DNA of 64,000 nt from Micromonospora purpureochromogenes (GTDB lineage: Bacteria; Actinomycetota; Actinomycetes; Mycobacteriales; Micromonosporaceae): NCBI RefSeq assembly GCF_900091515.1, contig NZ_LT607410.1:3348001-3412000 (forward strand), given 5' to 3'. The notes beneath the pieces were generated by a model. That model was not told the DNA's origin, searched no databases, and saw only the letters and a program-made list of their open reading frames with translations. The translations under genes were made by a program, and so were the position numbers. Each line of letters opens with the position of its first letter. Positions within the stretch are counted from its first letter, which is position 1. Below are positions 1 through 8,719 of the stretch, in pieces.

Positions 1-144
1 GATCGCGGCGTCCGGGGCCAGCTCGGGGACCCGACGGAGGCGTACCTCCGCACCGGCCTTGGCGGCGCCCTCGGCGACGGCCTGCGCGAGGGCGTGCACG
101 TTGCCGGTGGAGGAGTAGTAGATGACGGCGACCTTCGTGGTCAT
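1..144 (-). CDS. WrbA-like flavodoxin / NAD(P)H:quinone oxidoreductase (5' part only)
   Basis: The first 48 codons are present; the gene runs off the left edge. The N-terminus has a beta strand followed by YYSSTGN, the phosphate-binding loop of flavodoxin-like FMN proteins, then a helix resembling WrbA-type quinone oxidoreductases. These enzymes reduce quinones by two electrons with NAD(P)H. The ATG at 144 is the start; the gene is divergent from the TetR gene at 413, with an imperfect operator-like dyad at 201-220 between them. It may supply redox function to the adjacent aromatic polyketide genes or simply be a quinone-stress gene. The FMN loop is seen; the WrbA assignment is by resemblance of a short fragment. 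Confidence 0.7.
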   Translation of the reverse strand, partial: MTTKVAVIYYSSTGNVHALAQAVAEGAAKAGAEVRLRRVPELAPDAAI

Positions 145-200
145 GGGCGTCCTTCCGCTGTCGACGCGAGGGGAGAGGACGGCGGGGAGCACGCGAAGCT

Positions 201-220
201 AAGCGGAACCCCCTCCGTTT
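201..220. promoter_or_regulatory. Candidate TetR operator between wrbA-like and tetR genes
   Basis: AAGCGGA, six bases, then TCCGTTT form a dyad with 6 of 7 positions complementary. It lies in the shared promoter region of a divergent quinone-reductase/TetR pair, the usual place for a TetR operator. Assignment to this regulator is inference. Confidence 0.45.
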
Positions 221-412
221 GTGCCGAGAGTAACCGTCATGGCGCGTGCGTGCAACGACCCTCGTCCTGCCGTCCCCCTCCCTCGCCCGATCGGGCGTCG
301 TCCGATCGGCGGTGGTCGGGTCCTGCGGGTGGTTTTCCCGCAGCACCGGCACAATGGAGCAACCCGCGCCCCGGGTGGCACCGGCCGGCGCCGACCGAGG
401 GAGGGGCCAACG

Positions 413-1036
413 GTGGCCGAACAGCCTCCGGCCGAGCGAACGCCCGTGGCGCTCAGCCTGCCGATCGCCGGTCGACCGGTCGAGCGCGCCGACGCCGCGC
501 GGAACCGGCGCAAGATCCTGGCGGCGGCGGCGGGGATCGTGTCCCGGGCCGGCATCACCGCCCTGTCGCTCGACGAGGTGGCCCGGGTGGCCGGGGTGGG
601 CGTGGGCACGGTCTACCGCAGGTTCGGTGACCGGGCCGGGCTGATCTTCGCCCTGCTGGACGAGGAGGAGCGGCAGTTCCAGTCCGCCTTCATGCAGGGC
701 CCGCCGCCGCTGGGTCCCGGCGGCCCGGCCGCCGAACGCGTCCGCGCGTTCCTGCACGCGCTCGTCGACCGGGTCGAGGCACAGCGGGAACTGCTGGTCG
801 CCGCCGAGACCAGCTCGCCGACGGCCCGGTTCACCAGTGGCCCGTACACCATCTACCACACCCACCTGGTGATGCTGCTCGGCCTCGCCCGGCCGGGGGT
901 GGACGCCCACTTCGTGGCCGCGGCGCTGCTGGCCCCCCTCTCCGCCACGTTCCTGACCTTCCAGCGGCGGGAGCGCGGGTTCGCGGTCGACGCGATCAAG
1001 GCCGGCCTGGACGACCTGCTGGGCCTGGGCCTGTAG
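413..1036 (+). CDS. TetR-family transcriptional regulator
   Basis: A 207-residue protein starting at GTG 413, chosen because GAGGGAGGGG lies just upstream and the reading frame before it has low-complexity composition. After a short tail comes a TetR helix-turn-helix at about residues 25-70 (RRKILAAAAGIVSRAG, LSLDEVARVAGVGVGTVYRRF). The rest is a helical ligand-binding domain of usual family length. TetR proteins are dimeric repressors released by small molecules. The gene is divergent from the WrbA-like gene and upstream of the flavin monooxygenase operon, so quinone or polyketide intermediates are plausible ligands, but this is inference. A hairpin follows directly at 1048-1080. Confidence 0.9.
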   Translation: MAEQPPAERTPVALSLPIAGRPVERADAARNRRKILAAAAGIVSRAGITALSLDEVARVAGVGVGTVYRRFGDRAGLIFALLDEEERQFQSAFMQGPPPLGPGGPAAERVRAFLHALVDRVEAQRELLVAAETSSPTARFTSGPYTIYHTHLVMLLGLARPGVDAHFVAAALLAPLSATFLTFQRRERGFAVDAIKAGLDDLLGLGL

Positions 1037-1047
1037 TCGGTGCTCCA

Positions 1048-1080
1048 GCCGGGGTCGAGTCGTCTTCGACCGACCCCGGC
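1048..1080 (+). terminator. Hairpin after tetR
   Basis: GCCGGGGTCG (1048-1057) and CGACCCCGGC (1071-1080) form a perfect 10-bp stem with a 13-base loop, 12 bases after the tetR stop. No clear T-run follows. The same bases also contain a SARP-like direct repeat (1054-1071), so the hairpin may be a terminator, an operator, or both. Confidence 0.5.
1054..1071 (+). promoter_or_regulatory. Candidate SARP box for the 1176-5419 operon
   Basis: TCGAGTC, four bases, TCGACCG: two heptamers starting 11 bp apart, the geometry of SARP (ActII-ORF4/DnrI) binding sites. Eight bases later lies GATGGT, a possible -10. The operon for flavin monooxygenase, AccDA and AccC starts at 1176. Matching sites precede the ketoreductase and both SnoaL-like genes. 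The site overlaps a hairpin, which lowers confidence. Confidence 0.5.
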
Positions 1081-1175
1081 GATGGTCCGGAGCGGGACAC
1101 GGCACGGCGGCGGGACCAACCGCCCCCGCCGACGGTGCCGTCGGATGTCCCGTCCGGACCGAGGAGGCATCCACC

Positions 1176-2318
1176 ATGCGCGAGCAGAGTTCACCGGCCA
1201 CCCGTCTCACGCCCACCGCGGTGGCGGACCTCGCCGCGGTGGCGGCGCGCTGCGCCGCCGCGTCCGAGGCCGACCGCCGGCTCGACCCGGACGTCGTGCG
1301 CGCCCTGATCGACGCCGGGTTCGCGCGTCACTTCGCGCCCACCCGGCACGGCGGCAACGCCGGCACCTTCACCGACCTGACCTGCGCCGTCGCCCGGATC
1401 GGGGAGGCCTGCACGGCGACGGCCTGGTGCGCCTCCCTGGTGGCGAACCTGGGCCGGATGGCGGGGCTGCTCCCGGCCGAGGGCCAGGCGGAGGTGTGGG
1501 CGGACGGTCCCGACACGGTGGTGGTGGGGTCGCTGAGCCCGACCGGCCGTGCCGAGCCGGTCTCCGGTGGCTGGCGGCTCTCCGGGCGGTGGGCCTACAT
1601 CAGTGCCGTGGGCTTCGCGGACTGGGCCCTGCTCTGCGGCGAGATCCCCTCCGACGGCCCGCCGGCGGCCCGGGTGTTCGCCGTGCCGCGCGCCGCCTAC
1701 GAGATCACCGACACCTGGTTCAACGTGGGGATGGCCGCGACCGGGAGCAACACCGTCGTCGTGCGGGACGTCCTCGTCCCGGACGCCAGGTCCTTCGACC
1801 GCGCGCACCTGTTCACCGGCGCCGCGGCCGCCTCCACCGAGCCCTGTCACGTGGTGCCGTTGCCGGCGGTCAACGGGCTGTCGTTCGTCGCCCCCGTGCT
1901 CGGCGCGGCGCGCGGGATGGAACGGGCCTGGACCGGCCACGTCGCCGAGAAGATCCGCTCCGCCGCCGGGTCCGGCCCGGTGCCGCCCCGGCGAACCGAG
2001 CAGGACGTCACCCTCGCCCGGACCGCCGGCGAGATCGACGCCGCGGAACTGCTGCTGGAACGGGCGGCGGCCGCCGCCGACCAGGGCGCCGGCATCACCC
2101 CGCTGGAGACCAGCCGCAACCTGCGGGACTGCTCGCTCGCCATGGACCTGCTCGTCGAGGCGGTCAACCGGCTGTTCCGGGCGGCCGGCACGTCCGGGCA
2201 CGCGAACAGCAGCCCGATGCAGCGCGCCTGGCGTGACGTCAACACCGCCAGCAGTCACGTGGCGCTGCAGTTCCCGCCCGCCGCCAGCGCCTACGCGGAC
2301 CAGGTGTTCAAGATCTGA
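1176..2318 (+). CDS. Acyl-CoA-dehydrogenase-fold flavin-dependent monooxygenase
   Basis: A 380-residue protein with the acyl-CoA dehydrogenase fold used by group D, two-component flavin hydroxylases such as ActVA-ORF5 and HsaA. It has the N-terminal helical domain, the beta-domain signature GGWRLSGRWAYISAVGFADW (residues 129-148) and a C-terminal helical bundle. Such enzymes use reduced flavin from a separate reductase to hydroxylate aromatic substrates. The ATG follows GAGGAGG by eight bases. It is first in a probable operon with AccDA and AccC (42-bp and 2-bp gaps), all behind a SARP-type repeat. Likely role: ring hydroxylation of a polyketide. A true acyl-CoA dehydrogenase is the main alternative. 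Confidence 0.75.
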   Translation: MREQSSPATRLTPTAVADLAAVAARCAAASEADRRLDPDVVRALIDAGFARHFAPTRHGGNAGTFTDLTCAVARIGEACTATAWCASLVANLGRMAGLLPAEGQAEVWADGPDTVVVGSLSPTGRAEPVSGGWRLSGRWAYISAVGFADWALLCGEIPSDGPPAARVFAVPRAAYEITDTWFNVGMAATGSNTVVVRDVLVPDARSFDRAHLFTGAAAASTEPCHVVPLPAVNGLSFVAPVLGAARGMERAWTGHVAEKIRSAAGSGPVPPRRTEQDVTLARTAGEIDAAELLLERAAAAADQGAGITPLETSRNLRDCSLAMDLLVEAVNRLFRAAGTSGHANSSPMQRAWRDVNTASSHVALQFPPAASAYADQVFKI

Positions 2319-2360
2319 GCCCTGCGCCCGCCGACCGGCTTCCGTCGCGAGGAGAACCCG

Positions 2361-4067
2361 ATGTCCCGCTCCACAGCTGTTTCCACCGACACCGACTGGC
2401 TGCTGTGCCGGGGTTGCCGCACCCCGGTCTACGGCAAGCGCCTGATCCGCAACCACCGGGTCTGCCCCGAGTGCGGCCTGCACCTGCCACTCACCGCCGA
2501 GCAGCGGCTCGGGATGCTGGCCGACGAGGGGCGCTACGAGCCGCTGGCGGTCACGGTGACCAGCAATGACCCGCTGCGCTTCGTCGACCGGGTGCCCTAC
2601 GCCGACCGGCTCGCCGACGCCCGCGCCCGCACCGGACTGAACGAGGCGGTGCTCTGCGCCCGGGCCACGGTGGAGGGTGTCCCGGCGATCATGGCGGTGA
2701 TGGACTTCCGCTTCCTCGGCGGCAGCCTCGGCAGCGCCGTCGGCGAGCTGATCACCATCGCCGCCGAGACGGCGCTGGCCGAGCACACGCCGCTGATCAT
2801 CGTGACGGCCTCGGGCGGCGCGCGGATGCAGGAGGGGGCGCTGTCGCTCATGCAGATGGCCAAGACCAGCGCCGCGCTGGGCGCCCTGGACCGCGCCGGC
2901 GTGCTGACCGTCTCGGTGATCACCGACCCGACGTACGGCGGGGTGGCGGCCTCCTTCGCGACGCTCACCGACGTGATCGTCGCCGAGCCGGGGGCCCGGC
3001 TGGGCTTCGCCGGTCGCCGGGTCATCGAGCAGACCATCCGCCAGGTCCTGCCCGAAGGGTTCCAGACGGCCGAGTTCCTGCTGGCCCGCGGGATGATCGA
3101 CATGATCGTCGAGCGCGGGCGACTGCGCCAGGAACTGGGCCGGCTGCTGCGCGCGTCCACCTTCACCGGCGTACGCTCCGCAGGCCCCGCGCCGGCGGAC
3201 CCGGTCGTCCGTGACCACCGTGCGCTGCCCGAGCCGGACCCGTGGCGGCACGTCTCCCAGGCGCGGGACCTCACCCGGCCGACGACGCTGGACTACCTGT
3301 CCCTCGCCTTCACCGACTTCAAGGAGCTGCACGGGGACCGGATCTCCGGCGACTGTCCGGCGGTGGTGGGTGGAACCGCGTGGCTGGACGGCCGGCCGGT
3401 GCTGGTGCTCGGCCAGCAGAAGGGGCACGACCCGGCCGAGCTGATGCGCCGCAACTTCGGCATGCCGGTGCCGGCCGGCTACCGGAAGGCGGCCCGGCTG
3501 ATGCGTCTGGCCGAGAAGCTGGACCTGCCGATCGTCACGCTCGTGGACACCCCCGGCGCCTACCCGGGAGCGGACGCCGAGGAGCAGGGCCAGGCGGTGG
3601 CGATCGCCGAGAACCTGCGCCTGATGGCCTTCCTGTCGGTGCCGGTGGTGACGGTGATCATCGGGGAGGGGGGCAGCGGTGGCGCGCTCGGCCTCGCGGT
3701 GGCCAACCGGGTGCTGATGTTCTCGAGCAGCGTCTATTCGGTGATCAGCCCGGAGGGCTGCGCCGCGATCGTCTGGAAGGACCCGGCCGCGGCCCCGCGT
3801 GCCGCCGCGGCGCTCGGGCTGGACGCCCGGGAGCTGCTGCGCCTCGGTGTGGTCGACGGCGTACTGGTGGAGCCGGAGGGCGGCACGGGGGCCGACCCGC
3901 TGCGTGCGGCCGAGCTGCTCGGCGCGGCCCTGCGGGCGAGCCTGCACGAGCTGGGCGCGCTCGCCCCCGACCAGCTCGGCGCCGACCGGCGGGCCCGCTT
4001 CCGCCAGTTCGGCTCGGCCGTGACCGTTGAGGCGGAGCTGTTGACGATCAGCGGAGAGGTGCACTGA
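2361..4067 (+). CDS. Fused acetyl-CoA carboxylase carboxyltransferase (AccD-AccA)
   Basis: A 568-residue fusion of the beta and alpha carboxyltransferase halves. The N-terminus carries a C4 zinc ribbon (Cys16, 19, 35, 38), as in AccD. The AccD crotonase-fold domain ends near residue 270, and the AccA domain begins near 300 with a ...[11 protein letters not shown] segment and a GGxxGxxG-rich core ([18 protein letters not shown]). It transfers carboxyl from carboxybiotin to acetyl-CoA, giving malonyl-CoA. The fused form is common in aromatic polyketide clusters, where a dedicated carboxylase feeds extender units. It is followed after 2 bases by AccC; the matching AccB is at 8720-9265. The start follows GAGGAG. 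Confidence 0.9.
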   Translation: MSRSTAVSTDTDWLLCRGCRTPVYGKRLIRNHRVCPECGLHLPLTAEQRLGMLADEGRYEPLAVTVTSNDPLRFVDRVPYADRLADARARTGLNEAVLCARATVEGVPAIMAVMDFRFLGGSLGSAVGELITIAAETALAEHTPLIIVTASGGARMQEGALSLMQMAKTSAALGALDRAGVLTVSVITDPTYGGVAASFATLTDVIVAEPGARLGFAGRRVIEQTIRQVLPEGFQTAEFLLARGMIDMIVERGRLRQELGRLLRASTFTGVRSAGPAPADPVVRDHRALPEPDPWRHVSQARDLTRPTTLDYLSLAFTDFKELHGDRISGDCPAVVGGTAWLDGRPVLVLGQQKGHDPAELMRRNFGMPVPAGYRKAARLMRLAEKLDLPIVTLVDTPGAYPGADAEEQGQAVAIAENLRLMAFLSVPVVTVIIGEGGSGGALGLAVANRVLMFSSSVYSVISPEGCAAIVWKDPAAAPRAAAALGLDARELLRLGVVDGVLVEPEGGTGADPLRAAELLGAALRASLHELGALAPDQLGADRRARFRQFGSAVTVEAELLTISGEVH

Positions 4068-4069
4068 GC

Positions 4070-5419
4070 ATGTTCAAGAAGATCCTGATCGCCAACCGGG
4101 GCGAGATCGCCCTGCGGATCGCCCGTTGCTGCCGGGAGCTCGGGATCCCGACGGTCGCCGTGCACTCCACCCGGGACCGTGACTCGGCCGTCGTCCAGGT
4201 CGCCGACCAGGCGGTGCAGATCGGTCCGGCGCCGCCCACCCGCAGCTACCTGAACGCGGCCGCCGTGCTCCAGGCCGCCGAGCAGTCGGGCGCCGACGCC
4301 ATCCATCCCGGGTACGGGTTCCTCTCCGAGTCACCGGACTTCGCCGACGCGTGCGAATCGCTCGGCGTCACCCTGATCGGTCCGCCCGCCTCCGTGATGG
4401 CGGAGCTGGGCGACAAGACCTCGGCCCGGGCCCTGATGACCCGCGCCGGCCTGCCGCTGCTGCCGGGCAGCGTCCACCCGCTGAGCCCCGAGGCGGCCGA
4501 GGAACTGGCGGCGACGATCGGATTCCCCGTCATCGTCAAGGCCGCCGCGGGCGGTGGCGGCCGCGGCATGCAGGTCGTCCACGACCGGGACAGCTTCCTC
4601 GACGAGTACCGCAGGACCCAGGCCACGGCCCAGATGCTCTTCGGCGACGGCCGGGTGTATGTCGAGAAGTACCTCCGCGATGCCCGGCACGTGGAGATCC
4701 AGGTGCTCTGCGACCGGTACGGTCGCGCCGTGCACCTGGGGGAGCGGGACTGCACCGTGCAGCGACGCCACCAGAAACTGGTGGAGGAGACGCCGGCGCC
4801 GGAGCTGCCCGTCGACCTCACCGAGCGGATGGGACGGTCCGCCGTCGACGGCGCGCTCGCGGCCGGCTACGTCGGCGCCGGCACCTTCGAGTTCCTGGTC
4901 GACCCGGGCGGCAGTTACTACTTCATGGAGGTCAACTGCCGGATCCAGGTGGAGCACCCGGTGACGGAGATGGAGACCGGCATCGACCTGGTGCGGGAGC
5001 AGATCAAGATCGCCGCGGGTGAGCCGCTCGCGTTCACGCAGGACGACATCCGGCCCCGTGGGGTGGCGATCGAGTGCCGGATCAACGCGGAGGACCCGGC
5101 GCGGGACTTCGCCCCGGCGCCCGGCCTGGTGACGGAGTTCGTGCCACCCGGCGGCCCGTTCGTCCGGGTCGACTCCCATGTGCACGCCGGCTACGAGGTG
5201 CCGCCGAACTACGACTCGCTCCTGGCCAAGCTGGTGGTCTGGGCACCCCGCCGCGACGAGGCCATCGCGCGCATGCTGCGGTCCCTGGCCGAGTTCCGCA
5301 TCTCCGGGCCCCGCCTGCACACCACGGTGGACTTCCTGCGTCAGGTGCTCGACGATCCCCGGTTCCGGACCGCCACGCACACCACGGCCCTTGTCGACCA
5401 GCTGATGGACCGACGGTAA
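4070..5419 (+). CDS. accC: Biotin carboxylase subunit (AccC)
   Basis: At 449 residues it equals the typical length of stand-alone biotin carboxylase; there is no fused biotinyl domain. The N-terminus ILIANRGEIALRIARCC is diagnostic. The ATP-grasp glycine-rich loop ([11 protein letters not shown]) lies near residue 160 and the catalytic segment EVNCRIQVEHPVTE near 290. It carboxylates the biotin of AccB using ATP and bicarbonate. It starts 2 bases after AccDA, so the two are translationally linked. Unlike the JadJ-type fused subunit of some angucycline clusters, biotin is carried here on a separate protein encoded 3.3 kb away on the other strand. Two strong hairpins end the operon. Confidence 0.93.
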   Translation: MFKKILIANRGEIALRIARCCRELGIPTVAVHSTRDRDSAVVQVADQAVQIGPAPPTRSYLNAAAVLQAAEQSGADAIHPGYGFLSESPDFADACESLGVTLIGPPASVMAELGDKTSARALMTRAGLPLLPGSVHPLSPEAAEELAATIGFPVIVKAAAGGGGRGMQVVHDRDSFLDEYRRTQATAQMLFGDGRVYVEKYLRDARHVEIQVLCDRYGRAVHLGERDCTVQRRHQKLVEETPAPELPVDLTERMGRSAVDGALAAGYVGAGTFEFLVDPGGSYYFMEVNCRIQVEHPVTEMETGIDLVREQIKIAAGEPLAFTQDDIRPRGVAIECRINAEDPARDFAPAPGLVTEFVPPGGPFVRVDSHVHAGYEVPPNYDSLLAKLVVWAPRRDEAIARMLRSLAEFRISGPRLHTTVDFLRQVLDDPRFRTATHTTALVDQLMDRR

Positions 5420-5500
5420 CGGCGGCGCCGGATTCAGGTCCGGCGCCGCCGTCTCGTGGCGCGGCTCTCGGCGCCGGCCCCTCTCGGGGGCCGGCGCCGA
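5419..5500. terminator. Double hairpin terminator between convergent accC and oxidase genes
   Basis: Two perfect stem-loops in tandem: a 14-bp stem at 5419-5432/5439-5452 with loop TTCAGG, and a 14-bp stem at 5468-5481/5487-5500. They sit between the accC stop (5419) and the stop of the convergent oxidase (5506), so they probably stop transcription from both sides. Confidence 0.85.
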
Positions 5501-5505
5501 TCGCG

Positions 5506-7119
5506 TCAGGGCAGCGTGATCGACTGCGAGTGCCGGAAGAAGTTCGTCGGATCCCAGCGGGCCTTCACCTGCTGCAACCGGGGGTAGTTCTCCTTGTAGT
5601 ACAGGGCCGACCACGGTACGCCGGAGCGGTTGATCTCGGGGTCGCGGATGTCCATGTCCGGCGAGTTGATGTAGCAGCCGTCGGTCTGGTCGTTCGGCAC
5701 CGGGTAACCGCCGGTGGCGGCGAACGTCTGGCCGTAGATGTCGCGGAGCCAGCCCACGTGCTGGGCGTCCTCCGCCGGGTTGATCCAGAAGTTCTCGTAG
5801 AGGGCCAGGAACGCCGAGTTGCGATGCGGGTACGCGGTGGCGGTGGTGGGCACCTTGTTGACCTTGCCGCCGGCGACCCCGGTGAGCTGGAGGGTCGCGT
5901 TGGGGTTCGCGTAGTCCTGGCGGGTGAGGTTCCGCCAGAGGGCCGCGATCTGGGTGTCGGTGAAGCTGCGGCGCAGGTACGCCGACTTCACCGCGCTGCG
6001 CATCGTCGGGTCCAACATGGTGGCCGGGTTGCTGGTGCCGATGAGCCGGGTGGCCGCCAGCCACCGCAGCCGCCGGGGCGGGTACGGGGCGGTGATACCG
6101 GTGTCCCGGGTGACGGCGGCGAGGTAGTCGGCGAGCAGCTTCTCGGCGTCGGGCACGGCCGCGTCGATCTGGGTCAGCAGTCCCATGCCCCCGGCGGACC
6201 GGTGCGGGATGAACGCCACCCCGGACAGCGCCGTGTACGGGGAGTCGACGCCGGCGTTCTGCGCGTACCAGGTACCGAAGTTGCGCACGAGGGTGGTGAA
6301 CCTGGCCTGGTCGAGGGCCACCCAGGGCACCGGCACGTTGCTGACGAGCACCTCGCGTGGCGGACGGGGCAACTGCTGACCGGGGATGGTGCCGGAGGCG
6401 TTCGGCGAGCGGAACCAGTAGCGGGTGATGATGCCGAAGTTGCCACCCCCGCCGCCCGCGCACGCCCACCACAGGTCCCGGTTCGGGTCGGTGGAGGCGC
6501 GGGAGGCGACCACGAGCCGGGCGACGCGGTTCGCGTCGACGACGACCATCTCGACCGCCTCGATGTGGTCGGCGACGACGCCGTGGCTGCGGGAGAGCAG
6601 TCCGTAGCCGCCGCCGGTGGCGTGTCCGCCGATGCCCACGGTCGGGCAGACGCCGGCGGGCAGGGTGACGTTCCAGCCCTTCTGCAGCGTCTCGTACACG
6701 GCGATGAGCAGGGCCCCCGGCTCCACCGCGAAGGCCTGGCGGTTCTGGTCGTAGGAGATCCGGTTCATCGCCGACATGTCGATGACGACCTTGCTGGCGG
6801 AGTGGTAGACGAAGTCCGCGTAGCAGTGCCCGCCACTGCGCACGGAGACCCGCTTGCCGGCGTCGACCGCCTCCTGCACCGCCTGCAGCACCTGGGCCGA
6901 CGAGGTGACCAGCCGTACGGCGTCGGGCGTCGCGACCCACCGCTGGTTGTTGCCGACGACGAGATCGGGATAGCGCGGGTCGCCCGGGGTGACGGTCAGC
7001 GCGGGCGTCGTGGTGGTCGTGGCGGCCTGCGCGGGTGCTCCCGCGGCCATGCCCGCCACGGCGGTACCCGCGACCGCGGCGGTGCCGCTGAGCAGGCTTC
7101 TCCTGCTGATGTGTGCCAT
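5506..7119 (-). CDS. Secreted FAD-linked oxidase, berberine-bridge-enzyme family, probably bicovalent FAD
   Basis: A 537-residue protein starting at ATG 7119 behind GGAAGGAA. A Tat-type leader (SRRSLL, then an Ala-rich stretch to about residue 32) predicts export. The FAD_binding_4 domain has RSGGHCYADF, placing the flavin-linking His at residue 98, and AGVCPTVGIGGHATGGGYG, placing a Cys at 158. The 60-residue spacing equals that in bicovalent oxidases such as AknOx and glucooligosaccharide oxidase (His70/Cys130). The C-terminal BBE segment (YYKENYPRLQ... WDPTNFF) is intact. AknOx-type enzymes oxidise sugars on finished polyketides outside the cell, so a late tailoring role is plausible. No glycosyltransferase for such a sugar is visible here. 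Confidence 0.85.
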   Translation of the reverse strand: MAHISRRSLLSGTAAVAGTAVAGMAAGAPAQAATTTTTPALTVTPGDPRYPDLVVGNNQRWVATPDAVRLVTSSAQVLQAVQEAVDAGKRVSVRSGGHCYADFVYHSASKVVIDMSAMNRISYDQNRQAFAVEPGALLIAVYETLQKGWNVTLPAGVCPTVGIGGHATGGGYGLLSRSHGVVADHIEAVEMVVVDANRVARLVVASRASTDPNRDLWWACAGGGGGNFGIITRYWFRSPNASGTIPGQQLPRPPREVLVSNVPVPWVALDQARFTTLVRNFGTWYAQNAGVDSPYTALSGVAFIPHRSAGGMGLLTQIDAAVPDAEKLLADYLAAVTRDTGITAPYPPRRLRWLAATRLIGTSNPATMLDPTMRSAVKSAYLRRSFTDTQIAALWRNLTRQDYANPNATLQLTGVAGGKVNKVPTTATAYPHRNSAFLALYENFWINPAEDAQHVGWLRDIYGQTFAATGGYPVPNDQTDGCYINSPDMDIRDPEINRSGVPWSALYYKENYPRLQQVKARWDPTNFFRHSQSITLP

Positions 7120-7882
7120 GCCGTTCCTTCCCATTCGCATTCTCGGGTGCGCGGACGTGTCCGGCGGGACCGGAGATCGCCACGGGCGGACCGTTCGGGA
7201 AGAGACGCGGAGTTCGCGCGTGATTTCGGCGCACGTGAGGCCCGTCGGCCCGGATCGGGCCGAGAGCGGGTGCCGAATTCCACCCCCGTGGATGCTCGCC
7301 CGGTCCCGTGTACTTCGGGTGCTGTCGGAACACTGAGCCGCAATCAATACGGTATTCGCGACGTCAATTCCGAAACAGCGTCGGAAGGTCCGATGTGATC
7401 ACCCGAATGGGGGAGTGCTGTTGATTTTCCGTCACCACTTCGTTGATCTGCTGAATAGCTGACGATGAAAGGAATTCCGGTGTCCGAATCTTCCCCTTCT
7501 TTACGTATGTCGGGACGCGATATCTGATGGATACAGACATCGATGTGACAGTGCGGTTCGTCACAGTTGGGCAATCACCCCGCCCGTGGCCCAGAAATCG
7601 CGCCTCTTCCTGCGGAAATGGTCCCAGCCGGACCCTCGGCGACCGCGAAACAGATGGCGCTGAGGAGTGGCGAGCATGTGTAAACTGGCGCCCAGTAGCG
7701 GGAAGTGGAGGGCCCTCCACTTTGCTGGTCCGAGGGGGTGGCCATGGCCGTGACAAGGGGATCGGCCGCGCGTCCCGACTTCTCATCGGGGTCGGAGCGG
7801 TGAGGATCAGACCGCTTTCCGGCTGTCCTTCCGGTCTATCGAGACCGGCGGCAGAATCACCGTGAGCGACGGGGGAGTACGT
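7120..7882. other. Long regulatory intergenic region between oxidase and SARP genes
   Basis: No convincing gene. Part of it (about 7330-7560) is clearly less GC-rich than its surroundings. A 76-codon minus-strand open frame (7344-7574) has no recognisable features. It contains a weak dyad TGTGAC/GTCACA (7544-7549 and 7560-7565) and a perfect 20-bp palindrome at 7703-7722. It probably carries the divergent promoters of the oxidase and the SARP gene. Confidence 0.6.
7703..7722. promoter_or_regulatory. Perfect 20-bp palindrome upstream of the SARP gene
   Basis: AAGTGGAGGG followed directly by its reverse complement CCCTCCACTT. It lies 160 bp upstream of the SARP start, in a place where pathway-specific activators are usually controlled. 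It does not match the gamma-butyrolactone receptor (ARE) consensus. The binding protein is unknown; the TetR protein at 413-1036 is one candidate. Confidence 0.55.
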
Positions 7883-8665
7883 ATGAGGTTCAACGTTCTG
7901 GGCCCACTGGAAATCATCACGGATGACGACAGGCCAATCGATGTGAGCCCGTCGAAAACCGGACAGGTGCTGGCGTTGCTGATCGCCCGGTGTCCCGATG
8001 CGGTGGCGGTCGACACCCTCATTAGGGAATTGTGGGGCGAGAAGCCGCCGCGCAGCGCGGTCACCACCCTTCAGACGTACATCTACCACGGCCGGCGGAT
8101 GTTGGCGCGTGAGTTGTCACCGCTCGGTCAGGACCTGGTGTCGACCAGGGCGCCCGGTTATGCCATGCGGATCGCGGCGCATGACGTGGACGTTAACGTC
8201 TTCGAACGACTCGTGCAGCGGGCGCGTGAATTGTTGGTCGACGACGAGCCGGAGGCAGCACTGCGTGAACTCCGCACGGCACTCGACCTCTGGCGGGGCC
8301 CGGCGTTCGCCGGTCTGGCGGTCGGGGAGGTGCTGGCCGCGCACATCGCGCACCTCGACGAGGTCCGACTCCAGGCGACCCACCTGCGGATCACCGCGGA
8401 GCGCCGGCTCGGCCGCCACCTGGAGCTCGTGGCGGAACTGCGTGCCCTCGTCGCCGCCCATCCGCTCAACGAGTCCTTCCACGCTCAGTTGATCGAAGTG
8501 CTCTACGAGTCGGGCCGCCGGGCGGAGGCGTTGCAGGCATATCAGAACCTGCGCGGCATCCTCGCCCGTGAGCTCGGGGTCGAGCCGACCGTCCAGGTGC
8601 AACGCCTGCAACTGACCGTCCTGCAGGGGGAGGACAGCCGGCTGGCCGGACTGGCCTCCCGGTGA
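7883..8665 (+). CDS. SARP-family pathway-specific activator
   Basis: A 260-residue protein of the typical length and layout of ActII-ORF4 and DnrI: an OmpR-like winged helix (residues 1-97, beginning MRFNVLGPLEI) followed by a bacterial transcriptional activation domain with TPR-like helices (98-245). ATG 7883 is preferred over GTG 7862 because GGGGGAG precedes it and family members begin at this motif. SARPs bind direct heptamer repeats spaced 11 bp apart and recruit RNA polymerase to antibiotic genes. Four such sites were found in this window ahead of the other cluster genes. No TTA codon was noticed in it, so direct bldA control is not suggested. A bidirectional terminator follows. Confidence 0.93.
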   Translation: MRFNVLGPLEIITDDDRPIDVSPSKTGQVLALLIARCPDAVAVDTLIRELWGEKPPRSAVTTLQTYIYHGRRMLARELSPLGQDLVSTRAPGYAMRIAAHDVDVNVFERLVQRARELLVDDEPEAALRELRTALDLWRGPAFAGLAVGEVLAAHIAHLDEVRLQATHLRITAERRLGRHLELVAELRALVAAHPLNESFHAQLIEVLYESGRRAEALQAYQNLRGILARELGVEPTVQVQRLQLTVLQGEDSRLAGLASR

Positions 8666-8669
8666 CCAT

Positions 8670-8714
8670 CCGGCCCGCCCGGTCGTCAGCGATGGCGACG
8701 ACCGGGCGGGCCGG
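8670..8714. terminator. Bidirectional terminator between SARP and accB
   Basis: An 18-bp perfect stem (8670-8687 with 8697-8714) and a 9-base loop, 5 bases after the SARP stop and 6 bases before the stop of the convergent accB gene. Confidence 0.85.
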
Positions 8715-8719
8715 GCCGG

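Noticed and set aside
1191..4064. A 957-codon minus-strand open frame over the monooxygenase and AccDA genes
   Set aside because: It is antisense to two well-supported genes, made of Arg/Gly/His/Pro-rich sequence without domains; a usual shadow at 73% GC.
7544..7565. CRP-type site TGTGAC/GTCACA
   Set aside because: The spacing between TGTGA and TCACA is 12 bases instead of 6, so it does not fit a CRP site.
7344..7574. A 76-codon minus-strand frame in the AT-richer gap before the SARP gene
   Set aside because: No ribosome site, no homology and no third-position GC bias; left as intergenic.
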